From Roseiarcus sp963822215 (GTDB lineage: Bacteria; Pseudomonadota; Alphaproteobacteria; Rhizobiales; Beijerinckiaceae), in the NCBI GenBank assembly GCA_963822215.1, contig CAWGGX010000008.1, positions 124,001 to 188,000 on the forward strand: a DNA stretch of 64,000 nt. Reading direction: 5' to 3'. The notes beneath the pieces were generated by a model. That model was not told where the DNA came from. It saw only the letters and a list, made by a program, of their open reading frames with translations, and ran no database searches. Numbering within the stretch: the first letter of the stretch is position 1; every line of letters starts with the position of its first letter. Below are positions 56,416 through 64,000 of the stretch, piece after piece. The translations under genes were made by a program, and so were the position numbers.

Positions 56416-57447
56416 TCACGGCAGATTGTCTCGCATAACGATTTCGACGCGAATCTTCTCCTGTTCGGCAAGAATGGGCTCGCGGCGGGCGAGCGAGAGC
56501 AGCACCCGAATCGCCGAGCGCGCCTCGTGACCGGGGTCCTGGATGATGACCGCATCCAATGCGCCGCGCAGCAGGCCGCGCCGGGTGACCGGCGTCAGAT
56601 CGTGGGCGACGAATACGACATCCGTCTCGCGGCCAGCGTCGGCAAGCGCCTTCAGCACGCCCGGCGTTCCGGCCCCGACATTGTAAAGGCCGACCACATC
56701 GGGATGATCGGCGATGAGCTTCGCCGTGAGCGCCTCGTTCGCCTCATCCTGATCGCCGCCCTCCACCGCGCTCAGCGTCGCCAGCTGCGGATATTCCAGG
56801 CTGATCACCTGATTGAAGCCGAAAACGCGCTCGGCGTGGTCGCGCAACGACTGGGAGCCGGCGACGACGCCGACCTTTCCCTTGCGCCCGCAAGCAAAGC
56901 GGCCGACCAGCGAGCCCGCCGTGCGCCCGGCGGCGACGTTGTCAATGCCGACGTAGTGATGGCGTCGCGAGCCAGGCACGTCGGACACGAGCGTCACGAC
57001 ATGGATTCCGCCCGCGACAAGATCGTCGATCGCCGCCCGCACAGTCTGATGGTCGAGCGCCACGACCGCGACGCCGTCATAGCGCCCCACCAGGGACTCG
57101 AGGGCGTCTGCGAGCGCGATCGGGTTGAAAACGTCGACGTTGATCGTCTCGGCGCTCGCCCGCCTGGCGTTCAGCCACGCGGTCATCTCCCCGACGGCGA
57201 CGACGATCGCCTGCATGAAGACGTTACCCCCCTCCGGCATGACGAAGGCGAACCGGCTCGAACGCCTCCGCGCCAGATCCGCCGCCGCCGACGACGGCCG
57301 AAACCCATACCGGGCGACCGTTTCGCGGACCCGCCGCGCGGTGTCCTCGCGAACGCCTGCGCGACCGTGCAAAACGCGGTCGAGGGTCGCCACGCTCACC
57401 CCAGCCTCCCGAGCAATGTCCTTCAATGTAAGGTGGCTTGTCGCCAT
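56416..57447 (-). CDS. LacI-family transcriptional regulator
   Basis: About 343 residues. N-terminal LacI helix-turn-helix with hinge (LTLKDIAREAGVSVATLDRVLHGRAGVREDTARRVRETVARYGF) and a periplasmic-binding-like sensor domain (HYVGIDNVAAGRTAGSLVGRF, GLYNVGAGTPGVLKAL). It lies 171 bases upstream of xylF on the same strand and probably controls that operon. ATG 57447 is chosen; ATG 57471 is also possible. A broken relative lies at 62523. Confidence 0.9.
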   Translation of the reverse strand: MATSHLTLKDIAREAGVSVATLDRVLHGRAGVREDTARRVRETVARYGFRPSSAAADLARRRSSRFAFVMPEGGNVFMQAIVVAVGEMTAWLNARRASAETINVDVFNPIALADALESLVGRYDGVAVVALDHQTVRAAIDDLVAGGIHVVTLVSDVPGSRRHHYVGIDNVAAGRTAGSLVGRFACGRKGKVGVVAGSQSLRDHAERVFGFNQVISLEYPQLATLSAVEGGDQDEANEALTAKLIADHPDVVGLYNVGAGTPGVLKALADAGRETDVVFVAHDLTPVTRRGLLRGALDAVIIQDPGHEARSAIRVLLSLARREPILAEQEKIRVEIVMRDNLP

Positions 57448-57597
57448 GTCCCTGCTCTTTCCCGACTGCATAGCGATCAGCGCTGAGGTACGCAACTCAA
57501 AATCTTGAGGTCGCGATCGATTGGGCTTGCGGCGCCCGGCTGGAACGTTAAAAACAGACGCCAATGATCCGCCGCATCAGCGGCGAGGCGAAGGGAC

Positions 57598-59025
57598 ATG
57601 AAACGAAACCTCGGAGCCATGTCCACAGCAGGCGCAGCCGCGTGTCTCTTGGCGGCGGGCGCCGCCTTCGGCGGGAGTTGGGACGAGCGCGTCTTCACCC
57701 CCGGGTCGCACGTCGATTTCGACGCGGCCGCCGCCGCCGGCCCCTCGGCGCTGCCTCCTCTGATTGAAAAAGGCCGCGAGCTGTTCAAGGCGAAGTTCAC
57801 CACCACCGACGGCGCCGGACGGCCGAAGGCGACCCAGGCGATCATCCCGACCAAGCGCAAGAGCGGGGTCAATCCGCCTTTCACCCGAACCAGCGGCCCG
57901 GATTCGAACTCGTGCTTCGGCTGCCATAATGACCCGATCGTGGGCGGCTCGGGCGACGACGTCGCCAACGTGTTCGTCTCCGAGGGGTTCGAGAGCGCCC
58001 AGTTCGACAACGTCGATCCCTCGTTTTCGAGCGAGCGGCACACCATCGCACTGACGGGCTCAGGGCTCGTGGAACTCTTGGCGCGCGAGATGACCGCCGA
58101 CCTGCAGGCGATCCGCGCGGCCGCGGTCAAAGAGGCGTGCGAGTCCGGCAAAGAGGTGCGCGCCGACCTCGTCAGCAAGGGCGTGCGGTTCGGCTGGATC
58201 GTCGCCCACCCGGACGGGATGGTGGACCTCGACTCCGTCGACGGCGTCGACTCGGACCTCATCATCCGCCCGTTCAGCCGCAAGGGCGTGTTCACCTCGC
58301 TGCGCCAGTTCACCATCAACGCGCTCAACATCCATCACGGCATGGAGGCTTCGGAGCGCTTCGGCGTGCGCTGGACCGGCACGCACGACTTCGCCGAGAG
58401 CGGCGTGCCCGACGCGATCACCGCCGGCGACGTCTCCGCGCTCGTCGCCTTCCAGGCGACCCTGCCGCCGCCGACCGTCAAGCCAGACCTGCCCGACGAC
58501 TGGCGGTCCGCGGCGGCGGAAGGCGCGAGGCAGTTCGACGCGATCGGCTGTCCGTCGTGCCATGTGAAGACGCTGCCCCTGAAGTCGATGGTCTTCACCG
58601 ATCCCGCCCCCTACGACATGGCCGGAACCCTACGGACAGGGGAGGTCAAGAAGCCGATCGTCATCGACCTTTCGACCTTGCCCTTCGCCAAAACCTTGCA
58701 GAAGAACGACAAGGGTGAATGGCTGATCCCGCTCATGAGCGACTTGAAGCGGCATCTCATCGTCGACGAGCAGGTCAACGGGCTCGGCAACGAGTTGCAG
58801 GCGCAGCGGTTCGTCGAGCGCGACGTGTTCCTGACCCCGCGCCTGTGGGGAGTCGGCTCGACCGCGCCCTACGGCCACAACGGCAGCTTCCGCATGCTCG
58901 ACGAGATCATCGCCGCCCACGGCGGCGACGCCCGGTTTTCGCGCGACCAGTACCTCGCGCTCAATCCCGACAAACGCGACGACGTGGTCGCCTTCCTGCG
59001 CTCGTTGGTGATCGAGGCGCCGTGA
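57598..59025 (+). CDS. Di-heme c-type oxidoreductase (DHOR/CcpA-like)
   Basis: The 475-residue protein has a signal peptide (GAAACLLAAGAAFGGS) and two heme c motifs, CFGCH (near residue 106) and CPSCH (near 318), spaced as in the DUF1111/di-heme oxidoreductase family. The C-terminus has LWGVGSTAPYGHNGSFRMLDEIIAAHGG, also typical. It acts in the periplasm as an electron carrier or peroxidase-like enzyme. It is followed on the same strand by the FG-GAP/ASPIC protein, suggesting a joint function. Confidence 0.9.
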   Translation: MKRNLGAMSTAGAAACLLAAGAAFGGSWDERVFTPGSHVDFDAAAAAGPSALPPLIEKGRELFKAKFTTTDGAGRPKATQAIIPTKRKSGVNPPFTRTSGPDSNSCFGCHNDPIVGGSGDDVANVFVSEGFESAQFDNVDPSFSSERHTIALTGSGLVELLAREMTADLQAIRAAAVKEACESGKEVRADLVSKGVRFGWIVAHPDGMVDLDSVDGVDSDLIIRPFSRKGVFTSLRQFTINALNIHHGMEASERFGVRWTGTHDFAESGVPDAITAGDVSALVAFQATLPPPTVKPDLPDDWRSAAAEGARQFDAIGCPSCHVKTLPLKSMVFTDPAPYDMAGTLRTGEVKKPIVIDLSTLPFAKTLQKNDKGEWLIPLMSDLKRHLIVDEQVNGLGNELQAQRFVERDVFLTPRLWGVGSTAPYGHNGSFRMLDEIIAAHGGDARFSRDQYLALNPDKRDDVVAFLRSLVIEAP

Positions 59026-59080
59026 TGAGAAATTGGAGCAGGCCCAATGCGACCCGCGACGATGGTGGGGCGCGCTATTC

Positions 59081-59283
59081 TTCCCCAGCTCTGCTGGGGA
59101 AGGTGGCGCGAAGCGCCGGATGGGGTGTGGCCCGGTGCATTAGCGGTGAGTGGGATTGCACGAGGGTCAGCCCGGACCACCTTCGACCTATCCCTGCTTT
59201 CCGCACCCCATCCGGCCCCGCAGCCCGTCGAAAGACGGGCGTCTTTCGACGCCCTATGGGCCACCTTCCCCGCTTCGCGGAGA
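59081..59283. repeat. Palindromic intergenic element
   Basis: The left arm (CCCCAGCTCTGCTGGGG, AAGGTGGCGCGAAGCGCCGG, ATGGGGTG) is mirrored by a right arm (CACCCCATCCGG, the AGCCCGTCG hairpin shared with 49731-49777, CCACCTTCCCC). It fills the 272-base gap between the two genes. Confidence 0.75.
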
Positions 59284-59297
59284 AGGAGGCGCTCGGG

Positions 59298-60986
59298 GTG
59301 GCGGGCCTCGCTACACCCTTGACCCGCGCCGCTTGCGTCCTGGTTTTCTTGATGCTTGCGGGCGCTTTAGTTGCGACCTCAGCCGCCCATGCCGCCGATG
59401 GTCGCGTCCAGCCGGCTGGCGACGTTCCGGTCATGCACGAGGAGGCGGAGGCCGCCGGCCTCCATAGCGTCTACGACGGCCCGTGGGAGTTCTTCGTCGG
59501 CGGCGGCGGCGCGGCCTTCGACTGCGACGGCTCGGGCTTTCCCTCGGTGTTCCTGGCCGGCGGCAAGAACCCGGCCAAGCTTTATCTCAACATCTCGAAG
59601 TCGGGCGGCCCGCTGAGGTTTGTCGAGAAGCCGATCGACGTCGACCCGAAGCTCCTGACCAACGTCATCGGCGCCTATCCGATCGATATCGAGGGCGACG
59701 GGCGGATGGACCTGTTCGTCCTGCGAGTCGGGACCAATCTCATGCTCAAGGGCGGGCCGGACTGCACGTTCACCCTCGCCAATAAGGAATGGAACTTCGA
59801 CGGCGATCCCGGCTGGACGACGTCCTTCGCCGCCGAGTGGGAGCCGGGCCAGAAATTTCCGACCCTAGCCGTCGGCCATTACGTCGACCGCGACGCGCCC
59901 GGCTCCCCGTGGGGCACCTGCCAGGACAATTCCCTCTTCCGGCCGCAGCCGGGCGACAAGCCCGACTATTCGGTCCGCACGCCGCTGACGCCCGGCTTTT
60001 GCGCTCTGTCCATGCTTTTCACCGACTGGAACAAGTCCGGCGTCCCGTCGCTCAGGATCTCGAACGACCGGCAATATTACCGCGGCGGCGAGGAACAGCT
60101 CTGGCGAGTCGAGCCGGGGAAGACGCCCCGTCCCTACACCCGCGCCGACGGCTGGCGGCACGTGTCGATCTTCGGCATGGGCATCGCCGAGGGCGACATC
60201 GACGGCTCGGGCTATCCGCAATATTTCCTGACCTCGATGGGCGACGAGAAGCTGCAGAAGCTCGATCCGGACGAGGCGGGTCGGGGCGAACTGCCGGTCT
60301 ATCGCGACATCGCCGGCGAGGTCGGCGCGACCGCCCACATCCCCTACGCCGGCGGCGACAAACGCCCCTCGACCGCCTGGCATGCGGAATTCGCCGACTT
60401 CACCAACGTCGGGCTGCTCGACATTTTCGTGTCCAAGGGCAACCTGTCGCAGATGCCCGACTTCGCCGCCTACGACCCGAGCAACCTGCTGCTCGGCCAG
60501 TGGACCGGCAAGTTCGCCGAAGCGGGCGACCTTGCGGGCATTTCAGGCAATCGCACCGGCCGCGGCGCGCTGATCGCCGACTTCAACCTTGACGGCAAGC
60601 TCGACATCTTGCAGATCGACCGCGGCTCGAACATCGCCCTGTTCCGCAACCTGGGCGACAAGGCCGACGACGGGCCGCCCCTGCCCTCGGGCAACTGGAC
60701 CGAGATCCGGCTCGTCGAGCCGAATCCCAATCGCGACGCGGTCGGCGCCAGGATCTCGGTCAAGACCGGCGTCAGGGTGCAAACGCGCACGATCGAGGTC
60801 GGCGGCGGCGACGCCTCGGGCCACGCCGGCTGGGTGCATGTGGGCTTAGGCACGGCGGAGCGCGCCGAGATCCGCGTGCAATGGCCGGACGGCGAATGGA
60901 GTCCGACCTACCGGGTGTTCGCCAACCAGTTCGTGGTGGTCGACCGCTTGAAGCCGCAGGCGTCGTACTGGTACCCGAGCCGGTAG
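59298..60986 (+). CDS. FG-GAP/VCBS-repeat protein with C-terminal ASPIC/UnbV domain (CRTAC1-like)
   Basis: About 562 residues from GTG 59298, preceded by AAGGAGG nine bases upstream. A signal peptide (LVFLMLAGALVATSAAHAA) is followed by beta-propeller FG-GAP repeats with Ca-binding-like loops (FDCDGSGFPSVF, IDIEGDGRMDLFVL, DFNLDGKLDILQID). The ASPIC/UnbV domain follows (RDAVGARISVKTGVRVQTRTIEVGGG, WPDGEW). It is exported. Function in this family is poorly known; pairing with a di-heme enzyme is notable. Confidence 0.9.
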   Translation: MAGLATPLTRAACVLVFLMLAGALVATSAAHAADGRVQPAGDVPVMHEEAEAAGLHSVYDGPWEFFVGGGGAAFDCDGSGFPSVFLAGGKNPAKLYLNISKSGGPLRFVEKPIDVDPKLLTNVIGAYPIDIEGDGRMDLFVLRVGTNLMLKGGPDCTFTLANKEWNFDGDPGWTTSFAAEWEPGQKFPTLAVGHYVDRDAPGSPWGTCQDNSLFRPQPGDKPDYSVRTPLTPGFCALSMLFTDWNKSGVPSLRISNDRQYYRGGEEQLWRVEPGKTPRPYTRADGWRHVSIFGMGIAEGDIDGSGYPQYFLTSMGDEKLQKLDPDEAGRGELPVYRDIAGEVGATAHIPYAGGDKRPSTAWHAEFADFTNVGLLDIFVSKGNLSQMPDFAAYDPSNLLLGQWTGKFAEAGDLAGISGNRTGRGALIADFNLDGKLDILQIDRGSNIALFRNLGDKADDGPPLPSGNWTEIRLVEPNPNRDAVGARISVKTGVRVQTRTIEVGGGDASGHAGWVHVGLGTAERAEIRVQWPDGEWSPTYRVFANQFVVVDRLKPQASYWYPSR

Positions 60987-61202
60987 CGGCCAAGGCGGAC
61001 GGACGGCCGCCATTTTCGCGCCGGTTTTGAGGGTTTTCAAGGGCTTGTGGCGGTTTTTGCGGGCGGCCCATGGACGGCCCGGCGGCCGCTATAGGACGGA
61101 TAATTAAATTGGTTTTCACTGTTGTTGTCGTCGACCCCGCAGATCGCCTCTTCGGCGTCCACACGTTCCCCCTCTTTTTGACGCCACCGCCCTCGCCGCC
61201 GT
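60987..61202. other. Intergenic before repeat copy C
   Basis: 216 bases with no gene; an AT-rich stretch (ATAATTAAATTGG, near 61100) is the only notable feature. Confidence 0.4.
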
Positions 61203-61683
61203 CTAGAGCAAGATAATTCTTGGCTGATTCACGCGGCGCTCCCATCCGGCCGCTCACATGGGCCACCCCGGGTCTTCGCCCGGGGCAGGCTCTTTCCCGC
61301 GCGGGGAGACTGGAGTGCCGGCGACGCCTTGCAACCCGGCTAGGCCCGGTCTGGCGCCTTCGCTTTCTCCCGCCTGTTCTTTCCCTGTTCCGCTCCGAAA
61401 TCGCCTGATAGGTCCCTGTTCCGGTCGTTTGAAATTCCCTGTTCCGCGCCCGCGCCAGCCCGCAACCGCTGGGTTGCATATCCAGCAAAACCATGATATT
61501 GCGTGACTTTCCGGAACGGAGCGGCGGCTGCGGCGGAAAAAATTCCCTGCTAGCAGGGAAGCGGAATCGTCAGTGGCGGACCGAGAGCGAGATGATTTCT
61601 TTGCCGGACCGGAAGGGGGACGGATGTTCGTGAACGGGTGGCGGCTTCGGTTTTGGAGGGCGGGCGCCCTTCACCCCCCCGAA
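61203..61683 (+). repeat. Dispersed palindromic repeat, copy C
   Basis: Nearly colinear with copy A over about 480 bases: GCGACGCCTTGCAACCC, CGCCTGTTCTTTCCCTG, GTTTGAAATTCCCTGTTCC, CGCCAGCCCGCAACCG, the palindrome TTCCCTGCTAGCAGGGAA (61543-61560) and GCCGGACCGGAAGGGGG. It ends just before a truncated ASPIC gene. Confidence 0.85.
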
Positions 61684-61689
61684 GCAGCG

Positions 61690-62085
61690 GGCCCGCCGCT
61701 CGCCGACTTCAACCTCGACGGCGCGATCGACCTCATCGTCGTCAACCGCAATGCGCCGGTCCGCGTCTGGCGCAACGACACGCCCGGCATCGGCCATTGG
61801 ATCGCGATCCGGGCGAGCGAGGACGGACCGAACCGCGACGCGATCGGCGGCTGGGTCGAGGTCCGCTGCGGCGACCGGGTCCAGCGAAGGGAACTCACGA
61901 TCGGCGGCGGCCACGCCGGAGGCGCGCTCACCTGGACGCATTTCGGACTGGGTGCGGCGACGGAGGCCGAGGCGCGCGTCATATGGCCGGACGGCGAGGC
62001 CAGCGACTGGAGCCGGCTCGCGGGCGATGCGTTCTATGTCCTCGGGCGCGGGCGAGCGCCCGACCGCTGGACGCCGCCGGGCTGA
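61690..62085 (+). pseudogene. ASPIC/UnbV domain, 5' end lost
   Basis: The frame encodes one FG-GAP unit (ADFNLDGAIDLIVVNRN) and a complete ASPIC domain (RDAIGGWVEVRCGDRVQRRELTIGGGHAGG, WPDGEASDWSRL), then a stop. It is a diverged paralogue of the gene at 59298 whose first 400 or so codons are missing; repeat copy C takes their place. Confidence 0.8.
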
Positions 62086-62119
62086 ATGGCCGGATCGGCG
62101 GCGTTCGCGACTCCTGTGG

Positions 62120-62432
62120 CCCCGGCAAGTTCGCCAAAGCGGGCGATCTCGGAGGCATTTCGGGCCAGCGGCACCGGCCGCGGCGCGCTGCTCGCCGACT
62201 TCAACCCCGACGGCAAGCTCGACATCCTGCAGATCGACCGCCGTTCGAACGTGGCCCTGTTCCGCAACCTCGGCCACAAGGCCGACGACGGGCCGCCCCT
62301 GCCCTCGGGCAACTGGACCGAGATCCGGCTCGTTGAGCCGAATCCCAATTGCGACGCGGTCGGCGCCAGGATCTCGGTCAAGACCGGCGTCAGGGTGCAA
62401 ACGCGCACGATCGAGGTCGGCGGCGGCAGTTC
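62120..62432 (+). pseudogene. Partial copy of the FG-GAP/ASPIC gene
   Basis: About 310 bases match 60503-60810 at an estimated 90-95% (GACGGGCCGCCCCTGCCCTC, AAGACCGGCGTCAGGGTGCA shared). A one-base insertion near 62160 shifts the frame, and the match ends abruptly at GTCGGCGGCGG. Both gene ends are missing. Confidence 0.85.
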
Positions 62433-62522
62433 CCGCGCGCCGCAAAGCGAAACGGCGTCTACGCCGCGGTTCGGCCGAGCGCGCCGATATCGACGCCGAG
62501 AGGAGGTCCGTAGAGGGCTGGG

Positions 62523-63333
62523 ATGAAACCGACGATGCGCGACGTGGCCGCCGTCGCATGCGTCAGCCTGGCGACTGTGGATCGGGTCCGCAATAACCGG
62601 CCACGGGTTCGAGAAGAGACGCGCCAGAAGGTGAAAGCGGCGATGGATCGGCTCGGGTTTGCGCGCGATCTGGCCGCCGCCAACCTTGCCCGCCAGCGAG
62701 TTTACCGATTCGATTTCATTCTGCCGGACAACGACAACGCTTTCATGAAATCTTTGCGAAGCGAGCTTCTTGCGGCTCGCGAACGGTCTGGATTCGAACA
62801 CACCTTGATCAACCTGGTCGATGTGCCGGCCTTTGACGACGTTGCGATCGAGGCCGCGCTTGCAGACGCATTGGATCGACGGCCGGACGGGGTCGCTTTC
62901 GTCGCGGTGGATTCCGATCGCGTCGAGGCGGTCGCGCGACGGCTCATGATCGTCGGCGTCGGCATCGTCACGCTGGTGTCCGACGTCTCCGAGAATGCGC
63001 GGAACCCATTATGTTGGAATCGACAATATCGCGGCGGGTCGCACGGCGGCGGCGCTGCTTGGCCGCTTCGTCGGCGAGCGGCGGGGAGCCGTGGCCGTCA
63101 TGGCCGGTTCGCTCAGCCTCCGGGACCATCGCGACCGGTTCGTGGGCTTCGAGGGCGTCATGCGGTCGGAACACCCGATGCTCAGGGTTCTCGCCCCCCT
63201 TCAGGGCCGAGACGACGCGGAAACCGTAAGTCGGCTGATCTCTAAGCTCATGAGCAAGAGGGATGACGCTATAGGTCTGTATAACATCGGCGCCGGCCTG
63301 GCTCGCGTCGGACGGGCCGAAGGGCGCCTTTAG
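62523..63333 (+). pseudogene. LacI-family regulator, frameshifted and C-terminally truncated
   Basis: HTH (TMRDVAAVACVSLATVDRV) and sensor domain up to LVSDVSENAR are in the first frame. HYVGIDNIAAGRTAAALLGRF to GLYNIGAG is in the next; one A fewer near 63003 joins them. The protein then ends in unrelated residues where the intact paralogue (56416) continues for about 85 more, so it is truncated as well as shifted. Confidence 0.82.
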
Positions 63334-63392
63334 CTTCGACAAACTGGGTGGGCGCGGCCTGGTGGGTATGAAACGTCATGGTCGCGCTCGTA

Positions 63393-63830
63393 TTACTCGG
63401 GCGGCGCCGCATTGGTTACGAGGGCCAGAGCAGCTCGCGCGCAATCGACGTCGTTCTGCACCGCGGGCGCTCCGCTCACCCCAATCGCCCCGACAACTTC
63501 TCCGTTCACCTTAATGGGAAACCCTCCACCCCACGCCGCCATACGCGCCAAGGTGGGAACGCCGGCCAAAAGCGACGGGTCAGTCCGGATAAAGTCGAAG
63601 AACTCCTGCGTCGAGATGCCGAACAAGGCTGTATACGCCTTATTCTGCGCCATCTCGATGGTCGGGAGCGGGGCCCCATCCATCCGGCCAAAAGCCTTGA
63701 GGTTGCCCCCGTCATCGAGAATTACGACGTTCTCGCTGACGCCAATTTCTCTCGCTTTCGCCATCGCTTTATCGACCATTTTCTGGGCTAGCTCAAAAGA
63801 GATGCTGTATTTCTTCACCACATTAGCCAT
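63393..63830 (-). CDS. GlcG/HbpS-family protein
   Basis: The 145-residue protein has the GlcG/HbpS fold: AQKMVDKAMAKAREIGVSENVVILDDGGNLKAFGRMDGAPL, KAYTALFG and the C-terminal GGFPIKVNGEVVGAIGVSGAPAVQNDVDCARAAL. Relatives bind heme or degradation products of small molecules. GGAGG lies before the ATG. It is convergent with the broken lacI gene. Confidence 0.9.
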   Translation of the reverse strand: MANVVKKYSISFELAQKMVDKAMAKAREIGVSENVVILDDGGNLKAFGRMDGAPLPTIEMAQNKAYTALFGISTQEFFDFIRTDPSLLAGVPTLARMAAWGGGFPIKVNGEVVGAIGVSGAPAVQNDVDCARAALALVTNAAPPE

Positions 63831-64000
63831 CGGAGGCCCTCCGCTTGAGATGTATTATAGGCTGATCATGCCGCCGGTCGTGCGATCCACACTGCCCTTC
63901 CTGTCGAACGCGCTGCTGCGACGTTGGTAAATCAAGCCACCCGAAATTCCGGCTGGGGCAGAGAATCGCTGACGCGAATCAATTTCTTGTTCACGAATTC
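63831..64000. other. Right-end sequence
   Basis: 170 bases upstream of the GlcG/HbpS gene; no gene is evident before the window ends. Confidence 0.4.

Noticed and set aside
58719..59297. Fusion of the di-heme protein region to the FG-GAP protein
   Set aside because: The upstream open frame is out of phase with the di-heme gene and crosses a palindrome; a signal peptide and AAGGAGG support GTG 59298.

Overview
The window is GC-rich DNA from an alphaproteobacterium. A Hyphomicrobiales (Rhizobiales) origin is likely, perhaps Beijerinckiaceae-like. This rests on the FzlA division protein, a glnK-amtB pair, a large FtsK, an Lgt/MidA/PgeF cluster, a PEP-CTERM-type protein and many short palindromic intergenic elements. 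The taxon is an inference from gene content, not a measurement. No rRNA, tRNA, CRISPR array or replication origin was seen.

Layout. 1-7.6 kb: a sugar-type ABC importer (ATPase cut by the left edge, LsrB/RhaS-like binding protein), a 2-oxoacid/acetoin-dehydrogenase-like E1alpha-E1beta-E2 set, an FGGY sugar kinase and a divergent SorC-family regulator with a dyad between kinase and regulator. This looks like one uptake, phosphorylation and C-C cleavage pathway. 7.9-12.3 kb: GH31 glycosidase, YoeB/YefM toxin-antitoxin pair, tartrate/isopropylmalate-type dehydrogenase. 12.6-18.4 kb: ftsK, amtB, glnK, tesB. 18.4-20.6 kb: repeat-rich DNA, a small HTH-like protein and the remains of a two-component system. 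20.6-24.6 kb: periplasmic aldehyde oxidoreductase (PaoA, PaoC, PaoB order). 25-27.6 kb: an unusual chimeric serine hydrolase. 28-39 kb: mostly housekeeping genes. 39-44 kb: a PEP-CTERM-type protein, an fzlA gene fragment, an AT-richer glycosyltransferase, a TetR/MFS pair and a cupin. 44.1-45.7 kb: an IS110/IS1111-type insertion sequence that appears to split a REP-like palindrome. 45.9-52.9 kb: gnd, queG, small conserved proteins, a hydrolase-acetyltransferase fusion and an Nramp-like carrier. 52.9-57.4 kb: a xylose-type ABC operon with a LacI regulator. 57.6-63.8 kb: a di-heme oxidoreductase next to an FG-GAP/ASPIC protein, followed by decayed extra copies of that protein, a broken second LacI gene and a GlcG/HbpS-like protein.

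Three themes recur. First, a dispersed repeat family of about 0.3-0.48 kb with a perfect 22-bp palindrome is present three times (27.6, 37.8 and 61.2 kb); one copy sits exactly at the break of a degraded gene. Second, several otherwise well-conserved genes are broken by single-base length changes (ABC ATPase, E1alpha, SorC start, PEP-CTERM protein, transposase, xylH, second lacI). Nearly all are one extra base, mostly in short homopolymers, so uncorrected sequencing error is at least as likely as real mutation. Third, gene fragments (fzlA, ASPIC domains, sensor kinase/response regulator, lacI) show a history of local duplication and decay.

Candidates for something undescribed are the kinase plus E1/E2 plus Lsr-like importer operon, the BTRD1/beta-lactamase/phage-like-repeat protein, the palindromic repeat family and the IS element's likely guide-RNA region.
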